The notes beneath the pieces are model-generated. The model ran no database searches. It was not told the DNA's origin and was given only the letters and a program-made list of their open reading frames with translations. Positions 11,871-22,600 of a stretch of DNA of 64,000 bases are shown here, in pieces; the first letter of the stretch is position 1, and every line of letters begins with the position of its first letter. The position numbers and the translations under genes are program-made. This DNA is from Pegea sp. RAD2-039 (lineage: Eukaryota; Chordata; Thaliacea; Salpida; Salpidae): positions 62,001-126,000 of the forward strand of contig JAQGEQ010000326.1 in NCBI GenBank assembly GCA_034620365.1, read 5' to 3'.

Positions 11871-13080
11871 ATGTTGTGGCTGAAAAATAAATATCAAAAT
11901 CTAATTTTATTTGACAATATTTTTTGATTTACAGTCTAATAAAAGAAATTCCAATAAAAGTGAGACAAACTGCAAATAAATTGTTAAGGTTAGTTTTTCT
12001 CTGACTCTTAATTAATTGACATGGTAGAATTTGTTAGATAATATATTTCTTTAATCTTACTAATGTTATTCTAAACTTATTTAAGTATTTTAGGAAAACA
12101 GTTGATTAAATTTAGTTTTATAGTTATTATATAATATTATATACTTACTTATTATTTATATAATTATATACTAGTAGTGAATTATACTTCGCATTATTTG
12201 AATATTTTAGAAAATAATATTTTTTTGATTACGTCACACATAACGTTTTCAAACACAATTTTTTTGCGATGATTTTATGAAACTAGTTCAAGCTTCAAAT
12301 TTTAGTAACAGAGAATTGTCTTTAAGTATAAATAAAGCAATCAAAATATTTTTATTTTATAAGCTATATGTTGAAATAAAAGAATTCAGTTTAAAATCAC
12401 TTTAATAAATTCATTATGAGAACATGCAGAAAATATTTTGGAATGTAAAATTTTTCTTATTTATTTTTGAAATATTTTCATATTGATAAGAATTTTTTCA
12501 ATCGAGCTGCAATTTATGAGTAAAATATACAATACAAGTTTTTTTCAATATTACTTGAATGCAATTAAATGAATGTAATTACTTCAAAAAACATTTCTTA
12601 TAAGACAAAGTAATTTCATTTTTTAAGAAATTAGGCAAATTTTTCAACAATGAGAAGAATTTATTTAAACTTTTGAAAATTAATTTAGCAGCTTTTAGAT
12701 TGTTAATTATAAAAATTCTTATTATTAATATGCTATCTGTCAAAAATCAATAAATTGAAATTATTCCAACACCATTTGGAAAACTTATTGCTGTTTCAAA
12801 AAACTTTTCAATTAATGTTACAGCTTTTTTAAATTCGTTTGTATGATTAATAAGCTTAGAAACTATTAACAGAAGCAACAAAATTTTTTTTTTCAATAAA
12901 ATGATTAAATTTCATTTTTCTTCTTTCATGAATGCTGTTGAAAATAATATGAATACATTTTCTTTAAATCTAATAATATTTTTTTATTGTTTAGCAATAA
13001 AACCTTCTTCTAATCTATAGTGACCGTTTTGTAAGACATAAGTAATTATATCAATAAAGGTTTCTTTTTTTTTTCATCAT

Positions 13081-13150
13081 GAATTCAGTTTAATATTTGT
13101 GGTTATCTGGCTGTTACAGAATCGATGGATTCCATAAAAATGAATTTAAA
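13081..13150 (-). repeat. Fragment of the 38300 element, inverted
   Basis: Reverse complement of about 38300-38362, including the TGGCTGTTA and TTCAGTTTAAT strings. Only the outer part is present; the internal hairpin seen at 38415-38457 is missing. Confidence 0.55.
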
Positions 13151-13359
13151 GTTAATTAAAAATAATCAAATCAAAACTCAAAACATAAAACTTTACAGTT
13201 TCGTTTATTTATCATCTTTTGTAAAAGAAATAAGATTGTCAAAAAATTTTAAATAAATTTTTGTTGATCCTAAATCTTAGACTAAAGAATAAATAGTTAA
13301 ATTGTTTCATTGATCATACTAAGTAGTACTGTATTTCGTGAATTATAACTTTAGATTTG

Positions 13360-13590
13360 AATTATAAATGTTTGTTACAAACTATGCATTCATTCTTGCT
13401 GCTGAAAAGAGATTTATTTTTATTTACAAGTCTGGTATATTTTTCTTTGACTGCTTTTGTAGTCTTGCTAATATCTTAATAAGAGTAAGGTACACTTATT
13501 TTATCTCTGCTTTTTTTGATTAAGCTAGCTTGATCTACGTGGAACCCTTATAAAAGGAGTTGTAGACTAAATATTATAATGTATAGAAGA
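13360..13590 (-). pseudogene. Family-2 ZNF relic (copy K)
   Basis: On the minus strand the text aligns with the family-2 N-terminal half, from the region of VDQ-SLN through to the first Cys pair of finger 1 (TGCATAGTTTGTAAC). Stop codons and frameshifts break every frame. It is closest to relics J and L, sharing AAAATATACCAGACTTG. Nothing beyond finger 1 survives. Confidence 0.6.
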
Positions 13591-13599
13591 AAAAAAAAC

Positions 13600-14235
13600 G
13601 TTCAAACGTTTCAAACAGATGAAAACAAATTGTAACCTACTTCTAAAGATTTTAAGAAAAAAATTAAAATAGTTTTATCCAATATCTAAGTGTTAATTCT
13701 TCAATAAAATTTAAATTTATGATGTAACATACATTGAGAGCAACAATTAATTCAAAAAATGTTTTAAAAGTTTTTTTTTAAGTCTTAATGATGAATATAA
13801 TAGAGTCAATATTTTCAATATACTCAATAAATTCAAATTTAAGTGTTGATTTTGATTTACTTATAATGCAGAAAATAAATGGAAATGAAAATTGAAACTT
13901 TAAAGACAAAATATAATACAGAAGAAATTAAATATAAAAAGCTCAATTAAAGAAAATCAATAATTTGATACCCTTGTAATGTATAAGAATTGAATAACAG
14001 ATAAGGCAATATAAATTAGCAAAATTTAATTCAATTCTAATTATTTGACAGCCAAGAGCATTTAGCTAAAACTTTTATTTTGAATAGTTTTGAAACTCTG
14101 ATATTAATACTTCATATCTGAAAACTTTCATCCTTAGTTTTATTGAATTTGAAAAACGAAACTAATAACAAAGATAACTAAAAAACAGTAAAAACAAAGA
14201 TAACTAACAAAACACTACTAACAAACACTGTCAAT
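13600..14235 (-). repeat. Inverted ZNF intergenic DNA
   Basis: No gene. Reverse complement of about 18290-18830, including the inverted conserved block at about 14080-14230. Homology breaks at about 14238, where an unrelated duplicated spacer starts. Confidence 0.55.
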
Positions 14236-14237
14236 TA

Positions 14238-15120
14238 CATCGGCAAACTAAAGTTGGATGTTTTAATCTTATCTTTTTTGCTGAAAGTAATTCAGTTGAA
14301 AAAGTAATTGTGTTTAGATATACTGAAAGTAATTTAAGAGAAAAAGAATATTATTAAATCTAAATTGACAACTTAAAATAATACTATTATAAAATAGTTT
14401 AAACTGAACTTCCTGGAAAACGTTAAGCAAGTATTTCTTCTACTGACGTAATAACTGGCTTGCTAACAAAGTTTAAGAAAATTAGATAATTATTTCAATT
14501 TTTCATCAACTCAATCTTTTAAGTTAGTTTTAACCATTTGGGTAATAAACAGCTTAGTGCTATATCAGAAGGGATTAACTATGATGTAATGATTTATTAA
14601 AAAGTATTTATTTCTAAAATGAAATGATAAATAAAATAGCATTAGGTTTGAAAAAAAAGATTTTATGAATTTAAAAACTTTTAAAACTTTGTTTTCTTGA
14701 AATTATTTTAAGTATCTACTAAAAACTGAAGTTTCAATTAAAAAAATAAAAACAAATTGCAAAGAGTAATAAGTTGCAGAAATTTAAAAAGATTTTAACG
14801 GATTTCTTAACAAAAACTAAAATCTATCAGCAGTTTGCACAGTATTGATTAACTAAGAAATTAAAATCTAAATACAGTAGCTTTTTGATAATATATAAAA
14901 TACAATAAAAACTTGTGAGTTTAAAAAAAGTTGGAATAAGAACGAAGATATAGTTCGTTTACAAAAACAAATGCACACCGCCGATCACAAACAATAAAAG
15001 AAAAACAACTTTTCAAATCATTATTATTTACTGTAACATACACCATTTGATCATTAAAACAAATATAAATAAGATAAAAACAACTCAAACTGAAAAAACA
15101 ATTTTAAAAATTATATTTTT
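14238..15120. repeat. Family-1 3' flank and spacer (C unit)
   Basis: No gene. Collinear with 5860-6500, 41310-42190 and 58915-59790; inverted relative to 24890-25750. It is the DNA downstream of gene C. Confidence 0.6.
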
Positions 15121-15145
15121 AAACCCTCTGATCTTCACAAAGCTG

Positions 15146-15151
15146 TTTATT
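15146..15151 (-). terminator. AATAAA signal of gene C
   Basis: AATAAA on the minus strand about 130 bases after the stop of gene C. The same hexamer and neighbourhood (GAATGAATAAA) follow the stops of D and, slightly changed, H. Confidence 0.5.
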
Positions 15152-15211
15152 CATTCTTATAAATTGTGAGTAAACATTTATCGGCAAAATCATCTCACTT
15201 TTTCTAAGAAA

Positions 15212-15280
15212 CATGCATCATTTCATGGCGTAATCGACTTGAATTTCAACTAAATTTTTTTTTCACAAAAAAACATATTC
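15212..15280 (-). pseudogene. Vestigial 11th finger after gene C
   Basis: Directly past the TAG stop, a decayed finger can be read with one frameshift and an internal TGA: an aromatic FS, then NSSRLRHEMMH with two His at finger spacing. The stop replaces the Tyr of the KPYEC start of this finger. The same relic follows D, H and I. Confidence 0.6.
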
Positions 15281-16411
15281 CTATGGTTTCTCGCCAGTAT
15301 GAGTCCTTTCATGAGTTACAAGATTGGAATTTCGAGCGAATCGTCTTCCACAAATAGCACATTCATATGGCTTCTCGCCTGTATGAGTTCTTTCATGAGT
15401 TAAAAGATTGGAATTATGTGCAAATTTTCTCCCACAAACAATGCATTCATATGGTTTCTCGCCAGTATGAGTTCTTTCATGAGTTAAAAGATTGGAATTT
15501 TGAGTAAATTTTTTTCCGCAAACAATGCATTCATATGGCTTCTCGCCAGTATGCGTTCTTTCATGACTTACAAGGTTGGAATTTCGAGCAAATAGTCTTC
15601 CACAAATAGCACATTCGTATGGCTTCTCGCCTGTATGAGTTCTTTCATGACATAGAAGACTAAACCTATGACTAAATTTTCTTTCACAAACAATACATTC
15701 ATATGGCTTCTCACTAGTATGAGTTCTTTCATGACATAACAAATGGGTTTTTTGACTAAATTTTCTTTCACAAACTATACATTCATATGGTTTCTCACCA
15801 GTATGAGTTCTTTCATGACGTAAAAGAATAGATCTATGACTAAATTTTCTTTCACAAACTATACATTCATATGGCTTCTCACCAGTATGAGTTCTTTCAT
15901 GACTTGAAAGACTAGATTTTTGTGTAAATTTTCTTTTACAAACAAGACATTCATAAGGTTTCTCGCCAGTATGAGTTCTTTCATGACCTAACAAATGGTG
16001 TTTTCGACTAAACTTTCTTTCACAAACAATACATTCATATGGCTTCTTGCCAGTATGAGTTCTTTCATGATAAACAAGCTGAGATTTGAATTTAAATTTC
16101 TTGTTACAATCTAAGCATTCATATTTGATTTTGAAATTTGATGATTGTTTGTTTTCTTCATTATTTTCTTTCCCTTTGAATGCTTTTTTATCGCTGTTAG
16201 TCTCTTTATAAGGGAGACTTGTAGTTGTTGGATTTTCTTTAGCATTATTTAAACTAATTTGATCAGCATTACTTTTATACAAGCCATATAGTACACCAGA
16301 AGTGTTTGCCAAAATTTTCTTTTTTGCAGTTTCATTATTAAAAGTTTTCTTATCATCATCTGATGACAGTTTTCTTTTTCGTGCAAAGTTACTGCCTTGT
16401 ATCAAGTTCAT
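15281..16411 (-). CDS. Family-1 C2H2 zinc-finger protein, 10 fingers (gene C)
   Basis: Predicted nuclear DNA-binding protein of 376 residues from the ATG at 16411; the frame opens further upstream, but the 3' splice site (TTTTTTCTTCAG, AG at 16427-16428) sets the exon start at 16426. Residues 1-95 are polar, with [10 protein letters not shown] (11-20) as a possible nuclear localisation signal next to acidic residues. Ten fingers at a strict 28-residue period run from Cys99 to His371, each C-x2-C-x12-H-x3-H. Linkers are TGEKP except TGKKP (1) and TSEKP (5). Contact residues (-1,2,3,6) read FSQY, RHHG, QSSS, HSIR, QTHC, HFSC, RSNS, QSNT, HSNT, RSNT. No zinc ligand is missing. There is no Met after residue 1. 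No effector domain recognised; target unknown. One of the two cleanest 10-finger copies. Confidence 0.85.
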   Translation of the reverse strand: MNLIQGSNFARKRKLSSDDDKKTFNNETAKKKILANTSGVLYGLYKSNADQISLNNAKENPTTTSLPYKETNSDKKAFKGKENNEENKQSSNFKIKYECLDCNKKFKFKSQLVYHERTHTGKKPYECIVCERKFSRKHHLLGHERTHTGEKPYECLVCKRKFTQKSSLSSHERTHTGEKPYECIVCERKFSHRSILLRHERTHTGEKPYECIVCERKFSQKTHLLCHERTHTSEKPYECIVCERKFSHRFSLLCHERTHTGEKPYECAICGRLFARNSNLVSHERTHTGEKPYECIVCGKKFTQNSNLLTHERTHTGEKPYECIVCGRKFAHNSNLLTHERTHTGEKPYECAICGRRFARNSNLVTHERTHTGEKP

Positions 16412-16426
16412 TTTCAAGTTAATAGG

Positions 16427-16440
16427 CTGAAGAAAAAATA
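16427..16440 (-). other. 3' splice site before gene C
   Basis: Polypyrimidine tract plus CAG on the minus strand, 15 bases before the ATG. Identical placement occurs in D, E, F and H. Either a cis intron with an upstream exon or a trans-splice acceptor would fit; no 5' splice site could be assigned. Confidence 0.6.
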
Positions 16441-17547
16441 ACTTTATTAATTTTCAAATGTGCGTATAAAATAATTTTAGTTTTAAGTGATATATTATTT
16501 TTATATGATATACAAAGTTTTTTTTACTAATGATAACAATCAAGTTTAGATGAAGTATTGTAAAAGTCTTAACCACAAACTTTTGATGTTCTATATACAT
16601 ATTTTTATTTAAATCGAATTTGAAGAACAATTTTGTGTAAACTTTAGCAAGTATTTTCACAAATTGTTGGTTTTAGTTCAATATTTAGAAAACAAAATAT
16701 TTAATTCTATAATAAATAAATAGAAAAAAAATCTTCTATAGAAAAGGTATTATTGTTTTACATGTAGCATTTTCTAGGACAAAACACGTTTGCTTGTGAA
16801 AATGATAACATGAGTTCAGAAACTAAAAATTATAATGTATGTATTAAATGTAAGATTTAACAGTGTTTAAAATAGATCAACAAGATGTTAAACCTTTATT
16901 TTACAGATTTTAATCTGCAGTTATTTATCTCATATTCAAGTCTAAATTCCTCAATAGGATTAATTTGTATGATGTTACATTAATAGTGAGCAACGATTAA
17001 TCAAAAAATATATCAAACTATTTCTAGTTATTTTTAATTACAAGAATACTTAGTTATATTTATATATATATATTATATTCTAGTTATTGTTAGAGAATAT
17101 TTTAATGAAAATTTAAGAGTCGATATTGACTTATTGAATTAATTTAAAAATGATAAGCTTAACTTAAAAAAGTACATATTTAAGTATCATGGAAATGTAT
17201 AAAATATTTATAGCTTACAAGCCAACATAAACGAACAAAAATTGACTTAAAGTCTAATAATTTGACAGTTATAAACATTTACTACAAATTTTTCTTTGTA
17301 AAAAGGTTTGAAACTTTAATGTCTAAACGCAATACCTGCAAAAACTTCACAAAAATCAATACTAGCAATTGTTTTATAAAATTAAGCAAGCTACATAAGT
17401 TTACAAAACATCAAAAATCATTCATGATCATCTAACACGAGTCGTTTTTCCTTGTTTGCATTAAGTTTACAAGTAACAAAAGGAGACAAAAGAGAGCAAC
17501 AAAACCTTATAATTTAAAACAAATTATGATAATATATATAACACAAA

Positions 17548-17563
17548 TGACGTTACCAAACAT
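17548..17563 (+). promoter_or_regulatory. TGACGTTACCAAACAT conserved block
   Basis: Upstream of gene C, about 1.14 kb from its ATG. Same position in the unit as 62210 relative to gene H. Confidence 0.4.
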
Positions 17564-18234
17564 ATAAACTTTTGGTCAACTCTTCTTAAGAATATATAGA
17601 TATGGTTGATCTATAAAAGTGATTTATTAATCTTCAAAACAGTTTGGAGAAATTACAATTTTGAAAGCAATGTTAGAAACAAAACAATCTTTACATGCAA
17701 ATTCTGATGATAATATCAAAGTTATAGAAGGTTTTGCTATTATAATTTTGTTGGTTGCTGATTAACATTTTGATGCTTTTGCTGTTTTATTATTATTAAG
17801 TAACTGCAAAATCCAAACTTTGTAAGAGTATGTGTTCATTCGCTTTTTGTTCATTTTAGTATTTTATATTTTTAAAAGTTGCAAATAAACAATAAATATC
17901 AAGAAATACTTATAGATATTAATCATTTAAAGTTTTTTTTTATAAAACCTCTGAAAAACTATTCTAAAAGATATTTTTATTTACGGATGATTTCGATGGT
18001 ATGTTTGGCTGAATACGGTAATTAATCGATAGAAAAACATGATTTCACAAAAATGAGTATTACAGTGATATAACAACTATGTACCACCTACAAAGCAATG
18101 ATTAACTGAAGTGTTAAGATAGAATTTCAAAAGGGCAGTAATAGGTACTTTTTAGTTCACAAAGCTACAAACAATAAGTGGAAAAGTAGTGTTGTTATTG
18201 TTAGTAGTGAAAGTAGAATATTTTACCATTTACG

Positions 18235-18390
18235 TAAATGTTTCATCCCCTATTACTCTATATACGTAGTTCATTCTGTAGTCAACACTGGTTTGTTAGT
18301 AGTGTTTTGTTAGTTTTCTTCGTTATTACTTTCGTTTTACAAATTGGATAAAGCTAAATAAGAAAGTTTTCAGATATGGAGTTTTAATAT
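18235..18390 (+). promoter_or_regulatory. Conserved block between the ZNF families (copy 2)
   Basis: Same strings as the 1375 block. It lies about 0.5 kb upstream of relic J on the plus strand and about 1.9 kb upstream of gene C on the minus strand. Confidence 0.35.
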
Positions 18391-18895
18391 CAGATTTTCA
18401 AAACTATTCAAATTAAAAGTTTTTGCTAATTACTCCTGTCTGTCAAATTATCAAATTTAAATTAAATTTTGTTATTTTCTATTGCCTTATCTGTTATACA
18501 ATTCTTATAAATTACAAGGGTATTAAATTATTGATTTTCTTTAATTGAGCTTTTCATTTTTAACTTTGTTTTTAAAGTTTCAATTTTCATTTCCATTTCT
18601 TTTCTGCATTTTAAGTAAATCAAAATCAACACTCAAATTTGAATTTATTGAGAATAATGAAAATATGGAGTTTATTACATTTATCATTAAAACTTAAAAA
18701 AAAAATTTTTGATACGTTTTTTGAATTAATTGTTGCTCTCAATGTATGTTAATCATAAATTTAAATTTTATTGAAAAATTAACTCTTAGATATTGGATAA
18801 AACTGTTTAAAATTTTTCTTCAAATCATTATAAGTAGAGTGTACTTTGTTTGCAACTGTTTGAACCGCTAGAACCTTTTTCTTCCTTCCATAAAT

Positions 18896-19259
18896 TCTTA
18901 TATTTAGTTTAAAACTCCTTTTAGAAGGGTATTACGTAGATCAAACTAGTTTAAACAATATAAACAGATATAAAATAAGTGTATCTTGCTCTGATTAAGA
19001 TTTTAGCAAGACTACAAAAGCAGTCAAAGAAAAATATACCAGACTTGCAAATAGAAATAAATATCTTTTCAGGAGCAAGAATGAATGCATAGTTTGTAAC
19101 AAACATTTAAAATCCAAAAATAATGTTATAATTCACGAAAGAACTCATACTGGTGAGAAGCCATATGAATATATCGTTTGTGGAAGAAAATATAGTTGGA
19201 ATTCAAAGGGTGTATCTCATGGCAGAATATGCAAATGTAAAAAAGAATATGTTGATCTG
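18896..19259 (+). pseudogene. Family-2 ZNF relic (copy J)
   Basis: Reads DQTSLNNIN, then a stop (TAA), then DFSKTTKAVKEKYTRL and KNECIVCNKHLKSKNNVIIH, one recognisable C2H2 finger with an intact [10 protein letters not shown] linker. The next finger starts PYEYIVC, with the first Cys changed to Tyr, and its histidine part is scrambled. No start codon remains. Non-functional. Confidence 0.7.
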
Positions 19260-19569
19260 TAAATGTAAGATCTTTTAGAAAGCCCGTATATTATGTTGCT
19301 ATTGTATGTAAAAAAATGAAGAAGTGACTGGGTTAAGATCTAAAGTCTTAAAATTAAATAAATATTTGATTTATTTTTAAAAACTATTTGGCCTTCATTC
19401 TCTAATTAATAAATTTGATCAAAAATTATAATAAATATAATTACAAGATAAATCATTACATAATCGTTAATAGGTAATAAATAGTGAGAATATAACAGCC
19501 ATAGTAACTGGAATACTAGATCTTAATAAACAGATTTATAATCACTTTTGCTTCAACAATATCTACTTA

Positions 19570-19900
19570 AAAATACCTTTAGTCAATTCTTTAAACACAG
19601 ATTACAGTTTCTGATAAAAACCACTTCAGTGGATTGATTCAGTAATAAAAAGACTTCAATTAACTCTTTCTTAGCGTTGATCAAGGCTAACAGACAAAGG
19701 TCGTTTTTAAATGTTTAATTTGACGTTGCAATTGGGGCCAATGTGACCTTCTCACTGGCTGCAGTAACCGCTTTGCACAGTATCTTCACGTTATTTGGGG
19801 GGTTAATATGATTTATTCTAAGTTTTGAGTCTGTGGTTTACAAACAAGTTTGTATAAAAATGAATAAATTATTTTTGGTGAGATAAGTCTTATTCATTTT
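19570..19900. repeat. GC-richer conserved island (copy 1)
   Basis: The core at about 19732-19806 contains TGCAGTAACCGCTTTGCACA, then GTATCTTCACGTTATTTGGG. Copies lie at 26460-26790, 44405-44760 and 63580-63920. It is far less AT-rich than its surroundings and well conserved in all four. It stands at the 5' boundary of the units that contain D, E and F. It may be an old element, a promoter or a structured RNA; I recognise no known RNA family. Confidence 0.5.
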
Positions 19901-20335
19901 TTGTTTACATCATTTCTTATCAATTTATTTGTAGATTTTATTTTCTAAGGTTCTTAATTTCTAAACAAATTGTTTAATTGAAATTTTAAAATAGCTTCAT
20001 GTTTTGATAAGGTTTTTGGTAATTTGATTTTTAAACAAATCTGAAAAATAACACAGTAAGTATTTAATTGACCAATTAATTAGTAACAGCATCATTTAAT
20101 AAATTAAAGAAAATTAAAAACAATAATATTTTAAAAATAATCGTTTAACAACTAACAGCTTGTAATCATTTATCTTTTTTTAGTTTACAAGAATATTCGA
20201 CAGCTCGTAACAGCAAAAAGAACAAAACTCCATAACAATTTTGACTTGGACTCAAGTAATGAAATGTTTTTATTATCTAACGACACTAAATAAAAGATGC
20301 TTTAATCATAAGTTTTCTTTATTTATTGCAATAAA

Positions 20336-20370
20336 CGAAAAGGAGGGTGCCTGAAAAGAGCACCTCTTGC
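20336..20370. repeat. Hairpin element (copy 1)
   Basis: GGAGGGTGC and GCACCTC arms around a CTGAAAAGA loop. It is preceded by the perfect palindrome TTTATTGCAATAAA and followed by a shared flank of some 350 bases. Other copies: 27188, 33175, 33460, 34428, 45170, all in the same orientation. Confidence 0.6.
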
Positions 20371-21199
20371 TAAACCACATTCTCACAAACAACACATTTT
20401 ATACTTAATTAAGTTGGAAATTATGAAAGAAAAGATGTAATATTTGGCATATCAGTAGACTTCAAAATGATTCTTATAATTCCAATTTCATCTATTCTTG
20501 TTAGCTTATTTTATATGTTTATTTGTATTCTTGCTTAACCAAATCGTAAATACAATATACTAATCACACTTAAGCATATGACAACGTATAATAGTAAACT
20601 AAAAATTCTAGGTTTTGGGATTTATGTGAAATAATATATAGCCGTGTGTTCACAACAAGTATATGTAAACTTTCTGCTTTATACTAAAATTAATAGATAA
20701 TTATTTTAAAAATTGAATAACTATGAGTAATCTCAAAGTTATCGATTAATATTTTTTTTTTAATTCAAATCATTTTATCTTTTGGTTTATTTATAGGTTA
20801 TTTTTCAGTTAAAGTTTAATAAATAAATAAATCAAATAAAATCTGAAAAATAAAAGGAAAATAAATAAGTCATTAGGAGAAACAAGAAATTAATTTTTTG
20901 TTAAAATATCAAATGATTTTCTAAAAGATTTTTAAGAGCTTTCTAATAAAAATTATCGACCTCAAATAAAAATTGAACTGTAAAAGTATCACTTTTAAGG
21001 AAGTTTTTATTTCTTTTGGAACTTAATCTGTATTTAGATTTTGTAGGATAAAAAATTTCAGTTTGATTTTATGTTTTTCTTTAGTTTCTACAAAAAAAGT
21101 TTAAATGTTTAATGTTTAAAAGAAACTTCTAGAAAATTTATACTTTTATGTAGTTTTATTATAAACAAAAAAAGAATGCAAGCTGCACTAAAATAGCCT
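20371..21199. repeat. Shared unit DNA (D unit)
   Basis: No gene. Collinear with 27223-28070 and 45205-46060 with scattered substitutions and small indels. Confidence 0.6.
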
Positions 21200-21497
21200 C
21201 TAAAGAAGTTTAGATTTGCAGTTACTCAATATTGCTGAAAAATTTTAATGCACAACAAATATTAATAGCAAAACAGTAAAAGCATCAAAATAATAATCAA
21301 CAAGCTACAAAACCCAAACAGCAAAAGCTTCTAGAACTTTGATTCTGTCATCATAATTTACCTACAAACAATTTTTTATTTCCAACATTGCTTTCAAAAT
21401 TATAATTTCTCTCAACTGTTTTGAAGATTAATAAATCACTTTAATAAATCAAACATATTTATATATATTCTTAAGAAGACTTTGACTAAAAGCTTAT

Positions 21498-21513
21498 ATG
21501 TTTGGTAACGTCA
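21498..21513 (-). promoter_or_regulatory. TGACGTTACCAAACAT conserved block
   Basis: Left-arm copy within the inverted repeat upstream of gene D. Confidence 0.4.
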
Positions 21514-22584
21514 TTTGTGTTATATATATTATCATAATTTTGTTTAAATTATAAGGTTTTGTTGCTATCTTTTGTCTCTTATAATTACTTGTAAACCTAA
21601 TGTCAATATAGGAAAATGATTAGTGTTAGATGATCCTGAATGACTTTTGATGTTTTGTAAACTTATGTAGCTTGCTTAATTTTATAAGACAATTGCTATT
21701 ACTGATTTTTGTGAAGTTTTTGCAGGTATTCTGTTTTGACATAAAATTTTCAAACTTATTTAAAATAAAAATCTTACGTCAATGCTAAGAACTTCAAATT
21801 AATTTTGGTTAGATTATGTAGGATTTTCAGTTATAAGTTCTTTATACATTTTCATGATATTTAAATATGTATGTTTTTAAAGTTGAGCTTATCGTGTCTA
21901 AATTAAATATCGTGTAAACCTAATAAGTCTCTATCAAGTCTTGACTTTTGATTAAAAGAGTCTCTAATTTTTGTATTTTTGTAAATAAAAATAATTAGAA
22001 TTAGTTGGATATGATTTTTAATTACTTAATAGTAAGCAACAATTAATCAAAAAATATATCAAACTATTTCTATTTGTTTTTAATTACAAATATACCTAGT
22101 TATATTTATATATATATATTATATATCAGTTATTGTTAGAGAATATATTAATGAAAATTCAAGAGTCGTTATTGACTTATTGAATTAATTTAAAAATAAT
22201 AAGCTCAACTTTAAAAATAGATATTTAAATATCATGGAAATGTATAAAGAATTTATAGCTTACAAGCCAACATGAACGAACAAAAATGGACTTAAAGTCT
22301 AATATTTTGACAGTTATAAAGCTTTACTACAAATTTCTATTTAAAAAATTTAATGTCTAAATGCAATACCTGCAAAAACTTCACAAAAATCAATACTAGC
22401 AACTGTCTTAAAAAATTAAGCAATATACATAAGTTTAAAAATCATCAAAAATCATTCAGGATCTTCTAACAACAATCGTTTTTCCTTATTGGCATTAAGT
22501 TTACAAGTAACTAAAAGAGACAAAAGAGAGCAACAAAACTTTTTATATTAAAAAAAATTATAATAATATATATAAATTTACAAA

Positions 22585-22600
22585 TGACGTTACCAAACAT
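22585..22600 (+). promoter_or_regulatory. TGACGTTACCAAACAT conserved block
   Basis: Right-arm copy within the inverted repeat upstream of gene D, in opposite orientation to the left-arm copy. Confidence 0.4.

Larger units (their letters stand above)
8151..13080. other. Gene-poor AT-rich region
   Basis: I see no supportable gene in this 4.9 kb. The longest open frame (11034-11324, +) has no recognisable domain and is composed mostly of residues encoded by AT-rich codons. The region shares less with the ZNF units than any other part of the window. Visible structure: a perfect palindrome at 8482 and an internal diverged duplication (9590-9990 and 11380-11870). Confidence 0.5.
16940..18720. repeat. 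Family-1 5' flank / intergenic DNA (C-J unit)
   Basis: Collinear with 1-1700 and 61590-63300. It separates gene C (-) from relic J (+) and is the best preserved example of the divergent arrangement of the two families. No gene seen in it. Confidence 0.65.

Noticed and set aside
19732..19806. Possible U4 snRNA similarity of the island core (GCTTTGCACAGTATC)
   Set aside because: Only a short partial match with an internal gap; no Sm site or following stem-loops identified.
20336..20370. Resemblance of the minus-strand hairpin (CTCTTTTCAG loop) to a histone mRNA 3' stem-loop
   Set aside because: The stem is GGTGC/GCACC and the loop is too long; the histone consensus stem and flanks are absent, and no histone gene is nearby.
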